NCBI GenBank assembly: GCA_023265495.1
Contig: JAHFTP010000001.1
Coordinates: 1 to 38,977, forward strand
Source of the DNA: Chlamydiota bacterium
GTDB lineage: Bacteria > Chlamydiota > Chlamydiia > Chlamydiales > Rhabdochlamydiaceae
DNA: 38,977 nt
Direction: 5' to 3'
Shown here: positions 22,678 through 31,632 of the stretch, piece by piece
Layout: the number at the start of each line of letters is the position of its first letter
Numbering within the stretch: position 1 is the first letter of the stretch
The notes under the pieces: generated by a model
What the model was told of the DNA's origin: nothing
Databases searched by the model: none
Seen by the model: the letters and a program-made list of their open reading frames with translations, nothing else
Program-made: the position numbers and the translations under genes

Positions 22678-23865
22678 TTAGTTGGAACCGGCAAAAAGCC
22701 CTAGAGCGCGTTTTGCTGCTGCCATGAGATAAAAAGAGCCGCAAAAAAGGATGACGTCCTCAGGCATTGCCTTTTGCAAAGCGCTAGAAATCCCTTCACT
22801 CACGTCTCGATGGATAGAATAGTGAGGAAAAGACAGCTCTTTCATGTGGCTTGCAAGCTCTAAAGAGCTGGCAGACCTCTCAGACGGAAGCTCTACAAGA
22901 TAGATATGCTTTGCCCGTTGGGCAGCTATACGCAGACACCCTGACAGATCTTTATCTTTAGCCATTCCCATAACCACATGTATAGAAGAGTTGGAACATA
23001 AAGCTCCTATTTCTGGGAACAATCTCGCAAATCCCCCTGGGTTGTGCGCTACGTCGAAGAAGAACCTTCCTATTTTTTCTAATCGGCAAGGAGGTTTTAC
23101 AAGCAACCCTTGTTCTATACCATCTTGAGTTAAACGGGGGAAGACGGATTGCACTTGCTGTAGAGCAGCCCGAGCGACAGCGCTATTTTCCCTGTCGTAG
23201 CTAGGAAAGGAAGAAGTAACCGCTGTAAGAAGACTGTGACACATTTTTGCTTTTTCTATGATAAGAGGCACAAATGCTGTCGGCCCTACAACAACGGGAA
23301 CCTCTTCTTTAACGATCCCGCTTTTTTCATAGGCGATTTCCTCTATTGTTTTCCCCAAAACATCCGTGTGATCAAGAGAGAGAGAGGTAATGACACTGAG
23401 TTTAGGAGTCACTACATTGGTAGCATCTAGCCTTCCGCCAAGCCCTGTTTCAAAAATGGCGACATCCACTTTCTGTTTTTGGAAATAGAGAAAGGCTAAA
23501 AAAGTGACAAGTTCAAAAAAAGTGGGGGGAATATTTTTATGCTGGCATAGAGTAAATAAGGACTTAAGCCCCTCTGCTACCTCTCTTTCTTCTATCAGAT
23601 TCCCATTTATCGAAATCCTCTCTCTAAAGTCATAGAGGTGAGGAGACGTGAATAGACCTACCTTATATCCAGACAGCTGCAGAGCTTTTGCCATCTTTGT
23701 AGAAACGGAACCTTTTCCATTTGTTCCTGCCACATGGATGCAAGGGTAGCTGCTAAAAGGGCTGTTTAGTGCTTTAGAGAGGCTCTCTGCTAAAGACAGG
23801 CCAGAGCAAGTATTATGTCTTTTTAAAGAAAAGAGTCTGTCCAGCAAGGCCTGATAATCGTTCAT
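22678..23865 (-). CDS. folC: folylpolyglutamate / dihydrofolate synthase
   Basis: A 395-residue FolC of the Mur-ligase type. It contains the P-loop HVAGTNGKGSVSTKMA near residues 44-59, the SPHLYDFRERI omega-loop signature near 74-84, ETGLGGRLDATN near 138-149, SLDHTDVLG near 161-169 and FFDVAHNPGGF near 268-278. It adds glutamate to dihydropteroate or folates in the cytoplasm using ATP. Its ATG overlaps the stop of the PHP gene by four bases, so translation is coupled. It is the last gene of the nusB-murB-PHP-folC run. Confidence 0.95.
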   Translation of the reverse strand: MNDYQALLDRLFSLKRHNTCSGLSLAESLSKALNSPFSSYPCIHVAGTNGKGSVSTKMAKALQLSGYKVGLFTSPHLYDFRERISINGNLIEEREVAEGLKSLFTLCQHKNIPPTFFELVTFLAFLYFQKQKVDVAIFETGLGGRLDATNVVTPKLSVITSLSLDHTDVLGKTIEEIAYEKSGIVKEEVPVVVGPTAFVPLIIEKAKMCHSLLTAVTSSFPSYDRENSAVARAALQQVQSVFPRLTQDGIEQGLLVKPPCRLEKIGRFFFDVAHNPGGFARLFPEIGALCSNSSIHVVMGMAKDKDLSGCLRIAAQRAKHIYLVELPSERSASSLELASHMKELSFPHYSIHRDVSEGISSALQKAMPEDVILFCGSFYLMAAAKRALGLFAGSN

Positions 23866-24716
23866 GAATGCGCAGTGTTTTGAAAAATCTTCAAAAAAGC
23901 TTCTTTATTTACAAAAGAGCATCCAAGAGGGATGTGCGGCTTAGTATCCCCATGAAAATCAGAGCCTCCGCTAATAAGCAGATTGCGCTCATGAGCAAAC
24001 TTCAACCATCTACGCTCTTTTTCCTTAGATCCTCTTGCATAATAACACTCTATCCCATCAAAGGAAAACTCCATGAGTTCCCTTACAACAGTCCCACTTA
24101 GGAAAAGATGGGGATGGGCAATGAAGGCTTTTCCCTTTGCTTCATGGATGATCGCAACGCCCTCCTCAACGGAAGAGCTCTCTCCCGGGACATAACAAGA
24201 CTTTCCATCTCCTAAATATAGGGAAAAAGCCTCCCGCACCGACTTCACATACCCTTTATCGACGAGCACTTTAGCAATATGAGGCCTTCCGATCACATGA
24301 GCGGGAGAAATCTCTTTTTTCAGCTCTTTTTCCTCTACAACCATCTGCAGACGACATAATTTCTCCAAGATGGCAAGGTTGCGTCTATTTCTTCTTTCCT
24401 GCTGTTTTGTACAGTAAGCCTGTAGAGAGGGGTGATCGGGGAGAAAATCATAGCCTAAGATATGTACAGAAAATGCATGGTGTAAACAAGAAAGCTCTAC
24501 CCCTGTCCCCAAAAGAAGACCCGTTTTTTTTGCCACAGCCTCCGCCGCCGCATATCCATCGATCGTATCATGATCTGTGATAACAAGAGCGCCAAGGCCC
24601 AGCGAGCTTGCAAGAGAAACTATCTCCTCCGGAGTAAGAGATCCGTCTGAAAAGGTGCTATGGCAGTGTAAGTCTGCCCGAAAAGAATCTACTTGTCCAT
24701 CTGGTAGGGTATGCAT
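23862..24716 (-). CDS. PHP-domain phosphoesterase (RNase AM/TrpH-like)
   Basis: A 284-residue protein with the PHP metal-site motifs: DLHCHSTFSDGSLTPEEIV at residues 15-33, VITDHDTIDG near 46-55, TGVELSC near 72-78, GRPHIAKVL near 143-151, FIAHPHLF near 197-204, and GGSDFHGDTKPH near 254-265. Relatives (YciV/TrpH, RNase AM) split nucleoside 3',5'-bisphosphates and trim 5' ends of RNA such as ribosomal RNAs. The insertion near 95-150 is typical. The start overlaps the murB end by 28 bases and the stop overlaps folC by four. Substrate is inferred from the family. Confidence 0.88.
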   Translation of the reverse strand: MHTLPDGQVDSFRADLHCHSTFSDGSLTPEEIVSLASSLGLGALVITDHDTIDGYAAAEAVAKKTGLLLGTGVELSCLHHAFSVHILGYDFLPDHPSLQAYCTKQQERRNRRNLAILEKLCRLQMVVEEKELKKEISPAHVIGRPHIAKVLVDKGYVKSVREAFSLYLGDGKSCYVPGESSSVEEGVAIIHEAKGKAFIAHPHLFLSGTVVRELMEFSFDGIECYYARGSKEKERRWLKFAHERNLLISGGSDFHGDTKPHIPLGCSFVNKEAFLKIFQNTAHS

Positions 24717-25564
24717 CGAACTTCCATTTCTAGTTCTATTCCCATTTTTTCTTTTACTGTATTTTGTACATGTTTGGCTAGTTTCATTACATCACAAGCC
24801 GTTGCACCCTCTGCATTAATAATGAAATTTGCGTGGACAGAGGAAATCGCTGCCCCTCCTAAAGAAAAACCTTTTAATCCACTTTTTTCAATGAGAGCCC
24901 CTGCAGAATGGCCTGCAGGGTTTCTAAATACACATCCGGCAGACTTGTCTTTATAGGGCTGCGTAGCACTTCTATATTCGATGATGGCCAGCTGCTTACT
25001 GCGAGCATCAGCCAAAGGGGCTAATTGAAACTTTGCAGATACAATCACTGCCCGCATCTTCTGGAAGGAAGAGAACCTGTAAGAAAATTCCAGCTGATCT
25101 TTGTTTCCCACCTTTCTTTGACCTGATGCATCAATAAAACACACCTCTACAAGAGAATCTTTCGTCTCCTGTCCATTAGCACCTGCATTCATATAGATAG
25201 CACCGCCTACACTTGCAGGAATACCACAGGCAAATTCTAAACCAGACAGCCCATCTCTTGCTGTCTGCACACCGAGTAGAGAGAAACTATACCCAGCCCC
25301 TACCTCTACATCGAATCCACTTCTGTGACAAAAAGAGATCTTATTGAGAATGACAACCCCATCAAATCCTCTGTCATTAAAGAGACTATTGGATCCTTTT
25401 CCTATAACAATAAAATCTAAAGAATTTTCCCGGCAAAAACGGACGACCGACTCCATAAGAGAGATATCGGCCACCTCGATAAAATACTTAGCCTCTCCCC
25501 CAATACCGAACGTTGACAGCGATTTTAACGACTTATTCCGTTGAAAGTGAGAGTAATTGATCAT
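24689..25564 (-). CDS. murB: UDP-N-acetylenolpyruvoylglucosamine reductase
   Basis: A 291-residue MurB of the shorter class II type. It shows STFGIGGEAKYFIEV near residues 17-31, the FAD-binding VIGKGSNSLFND near 53-64, LEFACGIPASVGGAIYMNAGANG near 104-126, EYRSATQPYKD near 198-208 and SAGALIEKSGLKG near 221-233, and closes near the catalytic Glu region. It reduces enolpyruvyl-UDP-GlcNAc to UDP-MurNAc, consistent with chlamydial peptidoglycan synthesis. It overlaps nusB by 32 bases and the PHP gene by 28. Confidence 0.95.
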   Translation of the reverse strand: MINYSHFQRNKSLKSLSTFGIGGEAKYFIEVADISLMESVVRFCRENSLDFIVIGKGSNSLFNDRGFDGVVILNKISFCHRSGFDVEVGAGYSFSLLGVQTARDGLSGLEFACGIPASVGGAIYMNAGANGQETKDSLVEVCFIDASGQRKVGNKDQLEFSYRFSSFQKMRAVIVSAKFQLAPLADARSKQLAIIEYRSATQPYKDKSAGCVFRNPAGHSAGALIEKSGLKGFSLGGAAISSVHANFIINAEGATACDVMKLAKHVQNTVKEKMGIELEMEVRCIPYQMDK

Positions 25565-25997
25565 GTTCTTCCTTGTTGCAAGAGTCCCTATTTAATCTGC
25601 TCTGATACAGAGCATCGAGTACTGCATTTACAAAGGAAGCGCTTTCTTTGGTAGCAAACTTTCTCGTTATACGAATGGCTTCAGCTATCGCTACTTTCGG
25701 AGGAACTTCATCAGTAAAGCACAGTTCAAATACACCAAGCCTTAGTATATTTTTTTCTACTTTTGCAATTCTATCAAATTCGTATTCTTTAGAAAACCTT
25801 GTGATTAGAGCATCAATATCTGGAAGAAATTTTTGGATTTGTTTGCCCTTTTCTAGAACTGCTCTTACCACTTTCTTTGTAATAAGAAACTCCTTCATGA
25901 AAAATTCAACGCTCTCCTCTTCCACATCGAGCGAGAAGTCGACACTGAATAGAAGCTGAAAAAGGATCTCTCTAAATTTTTGCTGTGGAAATACCAT
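25533..25997 (-). CDS. nusB: transcription antitermination factor NusB
   Basis: A 154-residue NusB. The N-terminal QQKFREILFQLLFSVDF is the RNA-binding arm; the core has FDRIAKVEKNILRLGVFEL and PPKVAIAEAIRITRKFATKESASFVNAVLDAL, typical of the helical NusB fold. It binds boxA RNA with NusE and supports rRNA transcription. ATG 25997 is chosen (MVFPQQ...) with GAAGG close in front; the open frame runs further up but without a better start. First gene of the overlapping murB/PHP/folC operon. Confidence 0.93.
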   Translation of the reverse strand: MVFPQQKFREILFQLLFSVDFSLDVEEESVEFFMKEFLITKKVVRAVLEKGKQIQKFLPDIDALITRFSKEYEFDRIAKVEKNILRLGVFELCFTDEVPPKVAIAEAIRITRKFATKESASFVNAVLDALYQSRLNRDSCNKEEHDQLLSLSTE

Positions 25998-26175
25998 AAC
26001 CTTCACCCAAAGGGTAGAAGCATAGCACACATGCGCGAATATTTGGCAGCTAGAAAATCCTTTTTTTAGAGTAAAAACTATTTGATTGGATAAAAAACAT
26101 AAAAATCTATTGAAAAACCCACATTTTCCTGCTACGTTCCCCTAGTTCATCTTAAGTTAATAGATAGGGTGTATT

Positions 26176-26784
26176 GTGCTAGGAATATTTCTAGACTCTG
26201 AAACCAATGGGCTGAATACCCAAAAACATAAAATAATTGATATCGCCTTTGCGATCCTTGATATGGAGACAGGAGAGAAAAAAGAACAGTATGAATCGAT
26301 CATTTTTCAATCCTTTGAAGACTGGCAACGCAGCGATCTCGAAAGTTTGAAAGTGAATGGATTTACTTGGGAAGAAGTGAGCTACGGCAAAAGCCGGGAA
26401 ACCGTTGCTTTAGAAATAGAGAGTCTGTTTGCAAAGCAGGGAATCAAACGAGGAAAAGCCGTATTTATCTGTCAAAACCCCTCTTTTGACAGAGCATTTT
26501 TTGCACAAATTATTGACCCAGATATTCAGGAAAAGCTGCTGTGGCCCTACCACTGGCTCGACTTAGCTTCTATGTTTTGGGCAGAGAGCATGAAAAAAGC
26601 TACACAAAGTAAGGGACCGCTGCCTTGGGAAACAGGCTATTCAAAAGATAGAATTGCCAAGGCCCACGGCCTTCCCCCCGAAGAAAAGCCACACCGGGCT
26701 ATAAATGGAATGAACCATCTGATTCTCTGCTACGAAAAGGTGGTAGGTTTCCCTAAGAAGGAGCTGTTTGCATTGCGCAGATAA
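26176..26784 (+). CDS. DEDDh-type 3'-5' exonuclease-like protein lacking the last acidic residue
   Basis: A 202-residue RNase T/DnaQ-like protein. Exo I is FLDSETNGL (Asp and Glu), Exo II is FICQNPSFDRAFF with its Asp, and Exo III begins with PHRAINGMNHL, where the His is present but the Asp expected five residues on is Gly. Related enzymes trim DNA or RNA 3' ends with two metal ions; loss of the final Asp may weaken catalysis or be covered by another residue. The start is GTG 26176 with AGGG about seven bases before it. Its 3' end overlaps the convergent unknown gene by 32 bases. The family is clear, the activity is not. Confidence 0.78.
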   Translation: MLGIFLDSETNGLNTQKHKIIDIAFAILDMETGEKKEQYESIIFQSFEDWQRSDLESLKVNGFTWEEVSYGKSRETVALEIESLFAKQGIKRGKAVFICQNPSFDRAFFAQIIDPDIQEKLLWPYHWLDLASMFWAESMKKATQSKGPLPWETGYSKDRIAKAHGLPPEEKPHRAINGMNHLILCYEKVVGFPKKELFALRR

Positions 26785-28012
26785 GCTCTTCTCTTGATGG
26801 AATCTTTTCTGGAAATTTTTCCAACGCTTTCCTCAAGAGCTCCATGCGACCGTCTGGGAAGACCTCTTTTGCGATAGGAAGAAACATTTCCTCCAACAGT
26901 AAGAACCGAAGCTCGCTATGGCTTAAGCTGGCTCTGTCCCACTTGAAATAGGCGTCGAAAAATTGCTTTTCCGACACTTTGTCTTTAAACACTGACCAAA
27001 GATCTTTCACTGTCAGCAATTCCACCATATTCTGTAAAAAAAGCACTCCGATGCCTGGCTCTAGATAAGAAGGAAAACCCTCCGCATATTTCAATCCGAT
27101 AGTAACGGCTTCCGTCCCGATCCACTCCTGTAGAGAACCTCGAAAATGTGTTTCTATGCACCTTTGTACGTCATATCCATTATGGAAAATCCTCTCACTC
27201 CATCCTCTCATCTTTTTTTTCATCGCATCGATAAAATGCCCATTTATCTCTTCCAACACCCGGCATCTTTGACCAAAATTCTCCGGCAAGCCTTGGGAAA
27301 ACTGCTCATAGTTTTCAGCCATACGACCGGGAAGATCGGTGACATGCAACGAGCTAGCCTTCCATCCCAAACAAATCTTCCATGCACCATTTCTACTGAG
27401 TTGTTCTTTTGAGAAGCTATCTATAAATGCACGCATGCAACTGTCATGAAAAGCGAGAACTTGCACACGAAGGGCAAGCTCCATCATGTCGTGATACTCT
27501 CTCCACTCAGGATCTTCCCTGCTTTGAGACAACTGCTGCATCTCCTCAGATGAGATACGTGCGTAGAGATCTTCTTCTGCGCACTCGGCTATCACTTCTC
27601 TTACCGACGGCATTTTCTTCCCCTCTACCGAAGAAATAGAGAACTTTTGCAAAAACTGCTCCTGGGTGATTTCCCCGGACTTCAATTGATCCGTAAATTT
27701 TGCGACTAAAGATTCTTTAATTAGACAAATAAATTTTTTCTTTGCCAAGGAAGAAAAATAGGCCTCGGAGAGAGAGACATCGTCCTCTTTCCTCGTATAC
27801 ATGTAGAAACGGGCTTTTCTCTTCAGTTTATCACACGCATCCTTAAGAGCTTCTTCATCTGACCGTCTGGAAAATACTTGTCCTAAAACACAAAACGCGT
27901 GGTAAAGGACTTCTTTACATTTTTGTATAAAGGGTTCTTGGAAAAGGTCTGCTCCACCTAGAGAAGAGCTCTTTGGAGATTGTTCAGAAAATGCATAAGA
28001 AGCAATTCGCAT
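26753..28012 (-). CDS. large helical protein of unknown function
   Basis: A 419-residue protein with no membrane segment, signal peptide or motif I recognise. It is largely helical, rich in Glu, Lys, Phe and Cys, with a Ser-rich N-terminus (SEQSPKSSSLGG) that could act as a type III secretion signal. Upstream DNA is AT-rich. The composition and lack of a known family fit a lineage-specific effector, but nothing in the sequence proves it. The last 32 bases overlap the exonuclease gene tail to tail. Confidence 0.55.
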   Translation of the reverse strand: MRIASYAFSEQSPKSSSLGGADLFQEPFIQKCKEVLYHAFCVLGQVFSRRSDEEALKDACDKLKRKARFYMYTRKEDDVSLSEAYFSSLAKKKFICLIKESLVAKFTDQLKSGEITQEQFLQKFSISSVEGKKMPSVREVIAECAEEDLYARISSEEMQQLSQSREDPEWREYHDMMELALRVQVLAFHDSCMRAFIDSFSKEQLSRNGAWKICLGWKASSLHVTDLPGRMAENYEQFSQGLPENFGQRCRVLEEINGHFIDAMKKKMRGWSERIFHNGYDVQRCIETHFRGSLQEWIGTEAVTIGLKYAEGFPSYLEPGIGVLFLQNMVELLTVKDLWSVFKDKVSEKQFFDAYFKWDRASLSHSELRFLLLEEMFLPIAKEVFPDGRMELLRKALEKFPEKIPSREELICAMQTAPS

Positions 28013-28277
28013 TTAACAGCCTTAAATTATATTAATCATCACAAACTATTTTACACTTATTATACTAATACATCAATACTTCATGTTTATTTTAATGTAC
28101 TAGTTAAAAATATAATTAAAATACAAACAAACACGCGCAATGACACACAAGGCACGAGTACTCATTGTGTCCCTACTAGGCGAAATTGGTTTGACTTTTT
28201 TTAAAAATTGCTGAGAATAGGCATCTTCCTTAAGTGAGTAAGGCATGTGCGGAATTCTGGACTAGTTATAGAGAGAA

Positions 28278-29078
28278 ATGATGTTTTTTTTTCATACTTT
28301 AACACCCTTCATAGAGATAAGCATCATTGCTATACTGATTAATTATCTCCTCTCTTTTTTCTGGAATACACGCTCCATGGATCTTATGCTAGGCCTCTTG
28401 GCCTTCTTGATGATTTTTGCAGCCTCTTCCTGGCTCAATCTTCCTATATTGCATAAGATCATGTACCTTGTAGCCAATGTAGCAGTCATTGCAGTCCTCA
28501 TTATTTTCCAGCCGGAACTGCGCGTAGCGCTTTCCAAGCTTAGTTTAAAAGGGAAAAAATTCAAAGAAATCACAGAATTTGATAAGTTCCTCGATCAACT
28601 TTCCAATTCCCTCTACCGACTTTCAGAAAAAAGGATTGGAGCTCTTGTTGTTTTAGAAAACGAAGATATGTTAGAGGAGTTTGCGAATAAAGCCGTTCGT
28701 CTTGATGCCTCTTTTTCTTCCGAGTTGCTTGAAACGATCTTTGCCACCAACACCCCCCTACACGACGGGGCTGTCATCATAAGAAATGGAAAAATCATTG
28801 CAGCAGCCGTGATTCTCCCTCTGGCTGAAGACAGCTCTCAGCTTACCAAGTCGATGGGAACAAGGCATAGAGCTGGGCTGGGAGCGAGCCAGCTAACGGA
28901 TGCATTAATCATTGTAGTTTCTGAGGAAACAGGAAAGATCTCTATCGCAAGAGATGGTGTCATGACAAGAGGCGTGAAAATGGATCGATTCAAAGGAATT
29001 GTCAGAAGTATATTCACTCCACCTCCTGCCAAGGATTTTAAAAGGCACTTTAATTTGAAGGACTGGCTCAGACAATGA
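28278..29078 (+). CDS. cdaA: diadenylate cyclase (CdaA/DacA)
   Basis: A 266-residue membrane cyclase. Three membrane helices fill about residues 8-80, followed by the DAC domain with NTPLHDGAVIIRNG (DGA at 163-165) and GTRHRAGLG (RHR at 196-198), which bind ATP. It makes cyclic di-AMP, a signal for turgor, potassium and cell-wall control, as a dimer. The ATG may be 28278 or 28281. It overlaps the next gene, ybbR, by four bases; YbbR is its usual partner. From memory the same cyclase-ybbR pair next to an htrB gene occurs in Chlamydia. The 265-base spacer upstream has a TTGACT-type -35 near 28192 but no convincing -10. Confidence 0.95.
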   Translation: MMFFFHTLTPFIEISIIAILINYLLSFFWNTRSMDLMLGLLAFLMIFAASSWLNLPILHKIMYLVANVAVIAVLIIFQPELRVALSKLSLKGKKFKEITEFDKFLDQLSNSLYRLSEKRIGALVVLENEDMLEEFANKAVRLDASFSSELLETIFATNTPLHDGAVIIRNGKIIAAAVILPLAEDSSQLTKSMGTRHRAGLGASQLTDALIIVVSEETGKISIARDGVMTRGVKMDRFKGIVRSIFTPPPAKDFKRHFNLKDWLRQ

Positions 29079-30364
29079 AAACGCAATTTCTACAGTTTTT
29101 TGTGAGCAATTGGCAGCGCAAAGCAGTGTCTTTGCTTCTTGCAGTCATTATTTGGCTGGTGGTGAACCACTCTCTCACCTCCACAAAAACCCTCTCCAAT
29201 GTAGCCGTACGCGTGATCAACATCCCCTCCGGAAAAACAATTGAAGGGATCCAAGCCAGTGGGAAGCTCAATAAAAAACTCTCCCTCAGCCTTGTAGGAA
29301 ATTCAAACCTACTCGAGGATCTCAACTCTACTGATATAGAAGTTGTCATTGATGCTTCAAACAAGTCTGACGAATGGATAGCAACTATCACGAAAAAAAA
29401 TCTTGTTTCCTTAAATCCTGAACTAGATATTTCCAAAGGAATCAGTCGCGTCTACCACCCCAATTTTATTATTCGTCTTACAAAGCTTGTCACAGAAAAG
29501 ATTCCTATCTTTCTCACCCAGCCCATTGGAGAGGCTCCTAGAGAATACCAGTTCTTAGATGTGTGGCCCTACAAACTCTATTTAACTGTTAGCGGACCTG
29601 AAGAAGTCATTAAACGACTGAAACTAAAAGAACAAAAACTCACCTTCAACCTCAATGACATCTCTAAAGCACAACTAGATGCAATAGCATCTAATCAAAG
29701 CTCTGAGCAAAGTAGTGAGGTAATCAGCTTTTTTGTTCCGGACCAATGGAAACAAATCAACATTCCTCTTCTTTCCGATGCACCCATTGAAATTGATGAC
29801 CCTCTTGCGAAATCTTTGAGGATCGACTTCGTTCATTGCAACCTTCTTCCTATCAACGCCCCCATATTAGTAGATATGTTTTATCCCCAAGAGTTTGCCA
29901 CCACACTCAACCCTCTCAAGTACCAAATACAACCGAGCTCTCTCGTCAAAAATGACAATGGCGTATTTTTCATTAACACTCCGCTCTATGCCAAAGGCGC
30001 TGATAGGCTCTTTATCCAAATCGTCAAAGATATGATCCAGGTCCTAGTCATTGCTTCCCCCCCTTCTCTTCGCAAATCTCTGGACTACAGCATCCAATTT
30101 GTCAACCCAAGACAGCTCGAAGATACTTATGTGCGTACCCTCGTATCCGATGTCTCTGATGAAGACCTAAGACAAATGAAGCCCCACTTAAGAGAAGAAT
30201 ACCTAAGAAACCGTTTTAGAAGTTATATGAACCGTTTTCAGCTTTTTACGGCAGAAGACACAAAATTCGAATTAAACGCATATTTTGAAGGACATAACGT
30301 TGTAGTAGAAGAAAAATCTAGCAATATTGCCCTCCCCCACCAAAGCGCAGAAAAAAAACAGTAA
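29075..30364 (+). CDS. ybbR: YbbR-domain regulator of diadenylate cyclase (CdaR)
   Basis: A 429-residue protein with one N-terminal membrane segment (KAVSLLLAVIIWLVVNHSL, about 16-34) and a long extracytoplasmic part made of repeated YbbR beta domains (conserved pieces such as LSNVAVRVINIPSG and LYLTVSGPEEVIKRL). YbbR/CdaR binds CdaA through the membrane and tunes c-di-AMP output. The C-terminal 100 residues (helical, EEYLRNRFRSYMNRF) are an extra part not typical of Firmicute CdaR. Its start overlaps cdaA by four bases, so translation is coupled. Confidence 0.88.
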   Translation: MKTQFLQFFVSNWQRKAVSLLLAVIIWLVVNHSLTSTKTLSNVAVRVINIPSGKTIEGIQASGKLNKKLSLSLVGNSNLLEDLNSTDIEVVIDASNKSDEWIATITKKNLVSLNPELDISKGISRVYHPNFIIRLTKLVTEKIPIFLTQPIGEAPREYQFLDVWPYKLYLTVSGPEEVIKRLKLKEQKLTFNLNDISKAQLDAIASNQSSEQSSEVISFFVPDQWKQINIPLLSDAPIEIDDPLAKSLRIDFVHCNLLPINAPILVDMFYPQEFATTLNPLKYQIQPSSLVKNDNGVFFINTPLYAKGADRLFIQIVKDMIQVLVIASPPSLRKSLDYSIQFVNPRQLEDTYVRTLVSDVSDEDLRQMKPHLREEYLRNRFRSYMNRFQLFTAEDTKFELNAYFEGHNVVVEEKSSNIALPHQSAEKKQ

Positions 30365-30368
30365 AAAC

Positions 30369-31475
30369 ATGTCGACTCCCTCTATCGTACTCCTCAAAAG
30401 CACTCTGGAAAAAAATGGTGGGCTAGAGAAATATGCAATAGAGATTGCTAAGGGGTTTACGGAAAGAGGCTATCGCCTCACCTTACTGACCACAGGCGCA
30501 GAAAACACCTCCTTTCCTTTCCCTGTGATCTCTTACCACTTTCGTAGCAAAATGAGCTTTAGAAAAGTGGCAGAATTCGACCTTTTTTGCAGAAGTTATG
30601 TAGAGAGGGAAAACCCTTCTCTCATTTTTGGGTTGGATCGCAATAGCTTGCAAACACATATCCGCGCAGGCAACGGCGTCCATGCTGCCTACTTAAACGA
30701 GAGAAAAAAAAGGGAAGGATTTTGGAAAGGCCTTTCTTTTTCTGCAAATCCCCTCCATAGAAGACTACTAGAACTAGAGAAAACGGCTTTTGAACATCCT
30801 AAGCTCCAAAAGCTTTTCACTAACTCAGATATGGTAAGAAGACAAGTTCTGCACTATTATAACACCGACCCCAATAAAATCTGCGTTATACACAACGGCG
30901 TAGAATGGACCCGAATGCAAGTCCCCTTTGATGCGTGGCCTGAGAAAAAACGGCTACAAACAGATAGGCTGCAGCTCCTTTTTCTCGGTCACAACTTCCG
31001 AAGAAAAGGACTCGACTATCTGTTAGATGCCCTAACACAATTACCTAAAGGAGACTTCCACCTAAATGTTGTAGGCAAAGACAAAAATGAAGCGCGCTAT
31101 AAAAAGCGGGTGCAAGCCTTGCATCTAGAAAAAAATGTCACCTTCTTCGGTCCGGTGCCGTCAGCTATCCCCTTTTATCAGCTCTCAGATGTTCTTATCA
31201 TCCCCTCCCTATACGATCCCTTTGCCAATGTAACCGTAGAGGCGCTCGCCATGGGACTCTTTGTCCTCTCCTCGAGCAACAATGGAGCTAGTGAAATCCT
31301 TACCAAAGACAATGGCATGATTCTCTCCAGTCTCACAGATAAGGACTGTTTCGTAGAGGCTCTTATAACATTGATGGATAAAAAGAAAACACTCTCCAGC
31401 TCCTTGCAAATCAGAAACTCTATCCAATATTTAGATTTTCCCAATCAGCTGAATAAAATGATCGATCTTTGCTAA
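30369..31475 (+). CDS. GT-B glycosyltransferase, family 4 type (WaaG-like)
   Basis: A 368-residue glycosyltransferase. It starts MSTPSIVLLKSTLEKNGGLEKYAIEIAKGF, the acceptor-side Rossmann fold with its Gly-rich turn. The donor-side half has LFLGHNFRRKGLDYLLDAL, VVGKDKNEARYKKRV and PSLYDPFANVTVEALAMGLFVLSS, the E-x7-E-like region of family 4 (the first position is Asp). It resembles WaaG, the LPS core glucosyltransferase, and its neighbour is a lipid A acyltransferase-like gene, so a role in LPS is likely. ATG 30369 follows the ybbR stop by four bases; no Shine-Dalgarno is seen, suggesting coupling to ybbR. Confidence 0.85.
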   Translation: MSTPSIVLLKSTLEKNGGLEKYAIEIAKGFTERGYRLTLLTTGAENTSFPFPVISYHFRSKMSFRKVAEFDLFCRSYVERENPSLIFGLDRNSLQTHIRAGNGVHAAYLNERKKREGFWKGLSFSANPLHRRLLELEKTAFEHPKLQKLFTNSDMVRRQVLHYYNTDPNKICVIHNGVEWTRMQVPFDAWPEKKRLQTDRLQLLFLGHNFRRKGLDYLLDALTQLPKGDFHLNVVGKDKNEARYKKRVQALHLEKNVTFFGPVPSAIPFYQLSDVLIIPSLYDPFANVTVEALAMGLFVLSSSNNGASEILTKDNGMILSSLTDKDCFVEALITLMDKKKTLSSSLQIRNSIQYLDFPNQLNKMIDLC

Positions 31476-31482
31476 TTCAAGG

Positions 31483-31632
31483 TTAGACCGGTCCCTTGTT
31501 TTTGAGATACAGTCTCACGCCTTCAATAGCGTCTCTGATTTCCTGCGCGCCCTGGCGCAGATCCATTTCTCCCTGGAGATTTTCAGAAAATTCTGCTACA
31601 CTCCTATTTACTAACACCCTTTTTAAGGCCAT
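31483..31632 (-). CDS. small ORF on the opposite strand between the GT and acyltransferase genes
   Basis: A 49-residue frame from ATG 31632 to a TAA at 31485-31483, starting MALKRVLVNRSVAEFSE and ending RLYLKNKGPV. Its composition (helical, Glu/Arg-rich) looks like coding rather than chance, and it fills the spacer between two plus-strand genes almost exactly. Its start codon overlaps that of the acyltransferase on the other strand. No family is recognised and there is no strong ribosome binding site, so it is tentative. Confidence 0.4.
   Translation of the reverse strand: MALKRVLVNRSVAEFSENLQGEMDLRQGAQEIRDAIEGVRLYLKNKGPV

Noticed and set aside
22613..22710. Short minus-strand frame after folC ending in QQMDSKQQEALKNYMP
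   Set aside because: It looks protein-like but has no good start codon and overlaps the folC end in another frame; at most a remnant.
31496..31630. 45-codon upstream extension of the acyltransferase frame
   Set aside because: Its translation does not resemble the family and the opposite strand reads better; the ATG at 31631 fits LpxL starts.
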